Below are positions 46,407 through 51,215 of a stretch of DNA of 51,215 nt, piece by piece. The translations under genes and the position numbers were made by a program. Where the stretch lies: the NCBI RefSeq assembly GCF_000583655.1, contig NZ_BAKI01000016.1, forward strand, positions 1 to 51,215, in the 5' to 3' direction. The notes below the pieces were generated by a model. The model searched no databases and was not told where the DNA came from. It saw only the letters and a list, made by a program, of their open reading frames with translations. Every line of letters begins with the position of its first letter. Position 1 is the stretch's first letter. This DNA comes from Lentilactobacillus farraginis DSM 18382 = JCM 14108. GTDB taxonomy: Bacteria > Bacillota > Bacilli > Lactobacillales > Lactobacillaceae.

Positions 46407-48801
46407 TTACATGAAATCCAGTGTTCATTATCAATTGAAATCAATAACCCTTTTCGTTCCTTGGTTTGAGAAGTTGTCAATATTTTATCCAGTACGTCCT
46501 TCAAGTGGGGCTCCTGACGATACTTAATAATAATCTGGTAGAAGTAGCGATTATTAATCCGTTTAATCGTTTTTGGCGTTGGACCGAGAATAATTGCCTG
46601 GTTCGTTAAATAACGCCTCAAGAAATGGGCAATCTGGTGCATTTCATAAGCTGTCTGCTTCTCACTTGGAGAACTCCCGGTTATTTTAACCGTAAAATAA
46701 TACGGCGGATATTTCCCAATGTGACGAATCTGCATTTCCGTTTGGTAAAATTTTTCATAATCCTGGGTTTTAGCTAGTTGAATGGCATAATGATCCGGAT
46801 TAAATGTCTGAATAACAACTTCACCCTGCTTATCGGCCCGCCCGGAACGTCCGGAAACCTGGGTCAATAGTTGAAATGTCCGCTCACTTGAACGAAAATC
46901 GGGAAATTGAAGTGCTGAGTCGGCATTCAAAACGCCTACCAGCGTTACTTCGGGGAAATCAAGCCCTTTTGCGATCATCTGGGTTCCCAACAGGATATCA
47001 GCCTGATGCGCACCGAATTTGTTAATAATCGCCTCATGGGAACCCTTTTTCCGGGTTGTATCAACATCCATCCGCAATACCCGGGCCTTTGGAAACATTT
47101 CCTTTACCTGTTCTTCAAGCTGCTGGCTGCCAATCCCATAATGGCGGATTCGTTTACTGTGACATTTTGGACAAACAACCGGAATTGGTTCTTTATGGCC
47201 ACACAAGTGACAGTTCAAAGTATGTGTATCTTTGTGCATTGTCAATGAAATATCACAATTCGGACACTGGGGGACATATCCGCAATCCCGACACATAATA
47301 AACGATGAATATCCCCGTCTGTTTAACAAAAGAATAATCTGTTCATGTTTTGCCAACCGGTCATCAACCAAATCAGCCAGTTTTTTTGACAGAATATTCC
47401 GGCTGCGGGCCATCTCATCTTTCATATCTACAATGGAAACATGGGGCAGTGCGTGATTGTTAAACCGATGCGGCAGCAAAATCAGCTCATAAACCCCCTT
47501 CATTGCCCGCGCACGGGATTCTAATGATGGGGTGGCACTTCCCAGTACAACTGGGCAGTGATTGTATGCGGCCCGCCATTTGGCCACGTCCCGAGTCTGA
47601 TAACGGGGGGTCTCCGTTTGCTTGTAACTACTGTCGTGTTCCTCGTCCATAATAATCAACCAATGTTTTCCAACGGCGCAAAAATGGCCGAGCGGACACC
47701 GACCACAACCTTGGCCTGGCCGTCATTAATTCGCTGCCACTCATCGTAACGCTCACCACTGGACATGGCACTGTGCAGCATCGCAACCTGATCACCGAAA
47801 CGACTTCGAATTCTACCAACAATTTGAGGCGTTAACGTAATTTCCGGAACCAACATTAAAGCGGTCTTACCAGTTTTTAACGCATGGGCCATTGCCTGAA
47901 GATAGACCTCCGTTTTTCCGGAACCGGTAACCCCTTCCAGCAGAAACGTTGTGTTGGCCTGATTTTCAATCGCCCGATTTATACGATCGACTGCTGATTG
48001 TTGATCGTCGTTCAACGCCAGGGGATAACTTTTTTTAACCGGCTGCAAAAATGGGTTACGAATCCGCCTAACACGGGTTTCATCAACCCACCCACGTTTA
48101 ACAGCCGTCTCCAAAGTCGTGCTGGTGACGCCTTTCTTAGACAACCACGCCTGCTGAAGCGGCAGGTCGCGCTGGTCTTTTAGTATCTGCAGCAACCTGC
48201 TCTGACTAACAAACCGTTTAGAAATGGTTGCCAATGCTTCATCGATTTGTGTCGGGGTTAGTTTACTTTGAAACGCTTTGACCAACATCGGCTTTGAATG
48301 ATTGGACAGTTCATAATGAACTTTAATTTTATCGGCTTTTCGAAGTGTTAAAATTTTACCGATAGTTTGATTATCGAACTTTTGCTGATCATAGTTAATT
48401 TCGTTTTCACCGTGAAAAATCTCCGGGTAAGCTGCTTTGGTTTGATTATCGGTCAACAATTTCTTTTTAAATTTAGTTCGCATCCCGCCCGGCAGCATCG
48501 TTTGCAGGCAACTAATTTTAAATGAAAACGTCTGACCAGCCAGCCATTCGGATAATTTAAGCAACTCCGGTGTAATGACCGGCGAAAGGTCCACCAACCC
48601 GCTGATTTTTTTGAGTTTCCCATCAAAATCCGAATGGTCTGTCAGGCCAACAATAAATCCTGTTACTTTCCGGGGACCAAAGGGGACCTGAACCCGCATA
48701 CCGGGTTGGACCTGACCATCGAAATTGGCGGGGATTTCATAACTATACGGTTCATTTGTCTGTCGGGTTGGAACATCTACAATAACTTGCGCAATCTGCA
48801 A
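46407..48801 (-). CDS. priA: Primosomal protein N' (PriA helicase; frame broken twice)
   Basis: A roughly 799-residue replication-restart helicase. The 3'-DNA-binding domain is at the N-terminus (QIAQVIVDVPTRQTNEPYSY). Helicase motifs: G-V-T-G-S-G-K-T-E-V-Y, D-E-E-H-D-S-S-Y-K-Q. Two zinc-binding Cys clusters (C-R-D-C-G, C-P-N-C, C-H-L-C-G, C-P-K-C) and Q-V-S-G-R-S-G-R follow. Break 1 near 47659: GGTTG for GGTTTG stops the frame after L-E-N-I-G. Break 2 near 46423: GAACAC for GAACCAC loses the stop S-I-D-N-E-P-L-D-F-M and runs into fmt. Both are one-base losses. Confidence 0.93.
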
Positions 48802-48827
48802 AAATAAGTCTCCCCTTTTACAAAATA

Positions 48828-50036
48828 CTAATTAAATAACCGATGGCTTAAAATTTCAATTAATTGCTTGGCGACCCTTTGCTTACTCTCAATCGCGGTT
48901 TTTTGCTGCTCACCATTTTTAAATAGGAACGTCACTTGATTATTATCGGCATTAAAACCAATTCCCCGCTGTGAAACATCGTTGGCAACAATTAAATCAA
49001 GGTGCTTAGCCTTAATCTTTTTTTCGGCGTTCGTTATTAAATCATTAGTTTCTGCCGCAAAACCGATTAATAACTGATCCGGTTTTTTAAGCAGTCCAAT
49101 TTCTTTTAAAATATCCGGGTTTCTAACCAGTTCCAAAGTCATGGTTGTATTTTGAGCTGTTTTTTTGATCTTCTGCTCGGCAACGTTGGCGGGCCGATAA
49201 TCTGCCACTGCAGCGGCCATGATTAACGCGTCCGCTTCACTAAATCGCGCCTTAATCGCAGCTAATAATTCACGAGCCGTTTGAACACGAACAACTTTAA
49301 CGTTATCAGGCACGGGTAAACTGGTGTTGGCCGCAATTAATGTCACGTCGGCACCGGCAGCTTGAGCAGCCTCAGCAATTGCAAACCCCATTTTACCGGA
49401 AGAATGATTGGTCAAATAGCGGACCGGATCCAACGGTTCTCTGGTACCACCGGCAGAAATTAATAATTTTTTGCCGGCCAGTTCAGCTGTCCGTGATTTG
49501 AACTGCTGATTAAGCCACGTTAAAATTTCTTCGGGTTCGGGAAACCGCCCTTTACCAGCATAACCTTCAGCCAAAAAGCCTTCCGCGGTGTCCATAATAT
49601 GAATGCCTGCATCGGTCAGCGTTTTTAAATTTGCTTGAGTGGCAAAATTAGCCAGCATATGCACATTCATGGCCGGAACAACATAAATCGGCGCAGTCGT
49701 AGCCAAAAGTGCCGCATTAACGACATTGTCAGCAATGCCGTTGGCCATTTTAGCAATTGTATTGGCCGTTGCCGGAGCGACAATTGCCAAATCCGAATGA
49801 TCAGCCAGATCAATATGCGGAATTGTTTTTGGATTGTCTGTTGAAAAATCGTCCTTGATTACTTTATTTTTGCTTAGGCTTTGAAACGTCAACGGACTAA
49901 CAAATTTCTGTGCTGCTTCAGTCATGACAACTCGGACGTCATTATGGTTTTTAACTAATAATCTTGTTAAAATGAGCGATTTATAAACCGCGATACTGCC
50001 GGTTACGTAAAGTGAAACCCGTTTATTTTGAAACAA
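48828..50036 (-). CDS. coaBC: Phosphopantothenoylcysteine decarboxylase / phosphopantothenate-cysteine ligase
   Basis: A 402-residue bifunctional coenzyme A biosynthesis protein. The CoaC flavoprotein domain (residues 1-185) has Y-V-T-G-S-I-A-V-Y-K-S, A-P-A-T-A-N-T-I-A-K-M and P-A-M-N-V-H-M. The CoaB domain follows with S-A-G-G-T-R-E-P-L-D-P-V-R-Y-L-T-N-H-S-S-G-K-M-G. TTG at 50036 gives the family-typical start MFQNKRVSLYVTG; the open frame extends to 50096 without family similarity. Confidence 0.94.
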   Translation of the reverse strand: MFQNKRVSLYVTGSIAVYKSLILTRLLVKNHNDVRVVMTEAAQKFVSPLTFQSLSKNKVIKDDFSTDNPKTIPHIDLADHSDLAIVAPATANTIAKMANGIADNVVNAALLATTAPIYVVPAMNVHMLANFATQANLKTLTDAGIHIMDTAEGFLAEGYAGKGRFPEPEEILTWLNQQFKSRTAELAGKKLLISAGGTREPLDPVRYLTNHSSGKMGFAIAEAAQAAGADVTLIAANTSLPVPDNVKVVRVQTARELLAAIKARFSEADALIMAAAVADYRPANVAEQKIKKTAQNTTMTLELVRNPDILKEIGLLKKPDQLLIGFAAETNDLITNAEKKIKAKHLDLIVANDVSQRGIGFNADNNQVTFLFKNGEQQKTAIESKQRVAKQLIEILSHRLFN

Positions 50037-50128
50037 ATTGGCCACCACCCTTTCAGAATTCACTCTTAATTGTACCAAGAGTAACCGGGTAGACAAAAGA
50101 CAAAGCTGTTTGAATTTTCATCTTTCCC

Positions 50129-50172
50129 AAAAAAATGGCTGGAACAAAACGCTGCTTGTCCCGGCCACTTTA
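50129..50172 (-). terminator. Terminator after rpoZ
   Basis: On the minus strand AAGTGGCCGGGACAA pairs with TTGTTCCAGCCATT, followed by TTTTT. It separates gmk-rpoZ from coaBC onward, which probably also has its own promoter. Confidence 0.8.
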
Positions 50173-50186
50173 TAAAAGTTATTTGA

Positions 50187-50399
50187 TCAATCCATTTCGC
50201 GATTCTTGGGATCGATTTTTAAAACACCAGCCGCAATTTCTTCAAAGGCCTTGCCAACTGATTTTTTTGATTTGTAACTATCCAGTAACGGTTTTGCACC
50301 GGAATCCAACTCGTGGGCCCGCTTGCTTGCAAGCATAATCAACGAGTATCTGGAATCAATTTTATCCAATAACTTATCAACTGATGGATAAAGTAACAT
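50187..50399 (-). CDS. rpoZ: RNA polymerase omega subunit
   Basis: A 70-residue omega subunit: [26 protein letters not shown]. It assists RNA polymerase assembly. Its start is two bases after the gmk stop. Confidence 0.95.
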   Translation of the reverse strand: MLLYPSVDKLLDKIDSRYSLIMLASKRAHELDSGAKPLLDSYKSKKSVGKAFEEIAAGVLKIDPKNREMD

Positions 50400-50401
50400 T
50401 A

Positions 50402-51016
50402 TTAATCGTCTCCTAACATCGATTCATAATCAGGCATTACTCTGGCAACTTTTAAACGTTCACTTCTGATAATTGATTTAATCCGATCGACTGCCAATGG
50501 AACCCGATCATTTAAAACAGCATAATCGTAATTGCGCATCATACTAATCTCACCGACTGCCTTTTTTATGCGCTTATTAATCACATCCATTTTATCGGTT
50601 CCACGGCCAATTAAACGGTGCTTTAACGCCATTAAATCCGGTGGTGTCAAAAAGACAAAGACCGCGTCCGGACAATTTGCCCGTACCTGCATGGCACCAT
50701 TCACTTCAATTTCAAGGAAAACATCCTTACCAGAATTCAAAGTCTCATTGACATATTTTAATGGGGTTCCATAGTAATTGTCAACGTATTTAGCGTATTC
50801 CAGCATCTCACCATTTTGAATATTCTGTTCGAACTGCTCCTTTGAAACAAAATAATAGTCAACACCGTTTTTCTCCCCAGGACGAGGTTTTCTTGTCGTC
50901 ATTGAAGTTGAGTATTCAAAGTCAACATCCGGTTCTTCAAAAAGTGCCTTTCTGACAGTTCCCTTGCCAACACCGGAAGGGCCGGATAAAACAATTAACA
51001 TTCCTCTTTTTGCCAT
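50402..51016 (-). CDS. gmk: Guanylate kinase
   Basis: A 204-residue GMP kinase: P-loop [24 protein letters not shown], and G-V-D-Y-Y-F-V. ATG at 51016 follows AAGGG; the open frame runs a further 11 codons upstream. It heads the leftward gmk-to-thiN block. Confidence 0.96.
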   Translation of the reverse strand: MAKRGMLIVLSGPSGVGKGTVRKALFEEPDVDFEYSTSMTTRKPRPGEKNGVDYYFVSKEQFEQNIQNGEMLEYAKYVDNYYGTPLKYVNETLNSGKDVFLEIEVNGAMQVRANCPDAVFVFLTPPDLMALKHRLIGRGTDKMDVINKRIKKAVGEISMMRNYDYAVLNDRVPLAVDRIKSIIRSERLKVARVMPDYESMLGDD

Positions 51017-51128
51017 CGTCAAAATCCCTTCAAATATTTGTAGTAACAACCATTATCGTTCATTTTCACAAATTTTACAAGTCCAACCTCTGTTTCGGCA
51101 AAAATCATAAAAAAATTAATATTAGGGG

Positions 51129-51157
51129 TTGATATTTCGAACCAGTGTTCGTATAAT
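51129..51157 (+). promoter_or_regulatory. SOS-type promoter
   Basis: TTGATA (51129-51134), a 17-bp spacer and TATAAT (51152-51157). The spacer contains a perfect LexA box, so binding would block RNA polymerase directly. Confidence 0.8.
51138..51151 (+). promoter_or_regulatory. LexA (DinR) box 1
   Basis: CGAACCAGTGTTCG matches the Gram-positive SOS box CGAAC-N4-GTTCG at all ten defined positions. Confidence 0.85.
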
Positions 51158-51164
51158 AGAGTCA

Positions 51165-51178
51165 CAAACGAGCGTTCG
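51165..51178 (+). promoter_or_regulatory. LexA (DinR) box 2
   Basis: CAAACGAGCGTTCG matches CGAAC-N4-GTTCG at nine of ten positions. Its centre is 27 bp from that of box 1, downstream of the -10. Confidence 0.65.
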
Positions 51179-51190
51179 GAGTGAGGAAAA

Positions 51191-51215
51191 ATGCAAAGCA
51201 ATCAATCTTATCTAA
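51191..51215 (+). CDS. Start of an SOS-regulated gene, cut by the window end
   Basis: ATG at 51191 behind GTGAGG opens a frame reading MQSNQSYL before the window ends. Eight residues do not allow identification. The paired LexA boxes indicate DNA-damage induction. Confidence 0.55.

Noticed and set aside
45437..47659. Apparent PriA-Fmt fusion protein of 740 codons
   Set aside because: Adding one C near 46423 restores a normal PriA end (EPLDFM-stop) and a separate fmt with its own TTG start and ribosome site.
1..51215. CRISPR array, tRNA or rRNA genes, insertion sequences, prophage
   Set aside because: No regularly spaced long repeats, no cloverleaf or rRNA sequence recognised, and no transposase or phage protein; the only recombinase is XerC in its normal operon.

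Overview
The window is a chromosomal segment from a low-GC Gram-positive bacterium, almost certainly a member of the Lactobacillaceae. This rests on gene order (gmk-rpoZ-coaBC-priA-fmt-rsmB-stp-prkC-rsgA-rpe-thiN; yloU-fakA-recG-plsX-acpP-rnc-smc-ftsY-ylxM-ffh-rpsP-khpA-rimM-trmD-rplS; xerC-hslV-hslU; parE-parC with plsY divergent), strong Shine-Dalgarno sites, frequent TTG starts and protein sequence character. The genus cannot be fixed by reading; a heterofermentative lactobacillus such as Lentilactobacillus is a guess.

Layout. 1-5.2 kb is accessory: a DUF1648 membrane protein, an HxlR regulator with an alpha/beta hydrolase, a divergent MFS exporter, a Nudix hydrolase with a small unknown protein, then a regulatory patch. 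That patch holds six TGTCG elements spaced exactly 11 bp, leading into a membrane-anchored XRE-type regulator. 5.2-12.5 kb carries a CPBP membrane protease, an M20 deacylase, a TPP riboswitch in front of a methyltransferase, msrB-msrA, and a LysR regulator followed by ppaC. 12.5-51 kb is almost entirely conserved housekeeping: topoisomerase IV, plsY, an aldose epimerase, xerC-hslVU, the ribosome/SRP/SMC block, the phospholipid/RecG block, rpmB, a nitroreductase, and the translation/cell-wall-kinase/replication-restart block. The last 90 bases hold a promoter with two LexA-type SOS boxes reading into a gene cut by the window end.

How the genes work together. PlsX, AcpP and PlsY supply acyl-phosphate, carrier protein and acyl-glycerol-3-phosphate, and FakA adds exogenous fatty acids. 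Ffh, FtsY and YlxM form the SRP targeting route. RimM, TrmD, RpsP, RplS, RpmB, Rnc, RsgA and RsmB act in ribosome and tRNA maturation. PrkC and Stp are the PASTA kinase/phosphatase pair. Smc, XerC, ParC and ParE handle chromosome organisation and segregation.

Quality caveat. Nine places show a coding frame broken by the apparent loss of one base (methyltransferase, parC, parE, xerC, smc, plsX, fakA, and priA twice). Many of these genes are normally essential and three breaks lie in homopolymer runs, so uncorrected sequencing or assembly error is the simplest explanation. These genes are given as whole loci with the break position stated. I saw no tRNA, rRNA, CRISPR array, insertion sequence or prophage gene.
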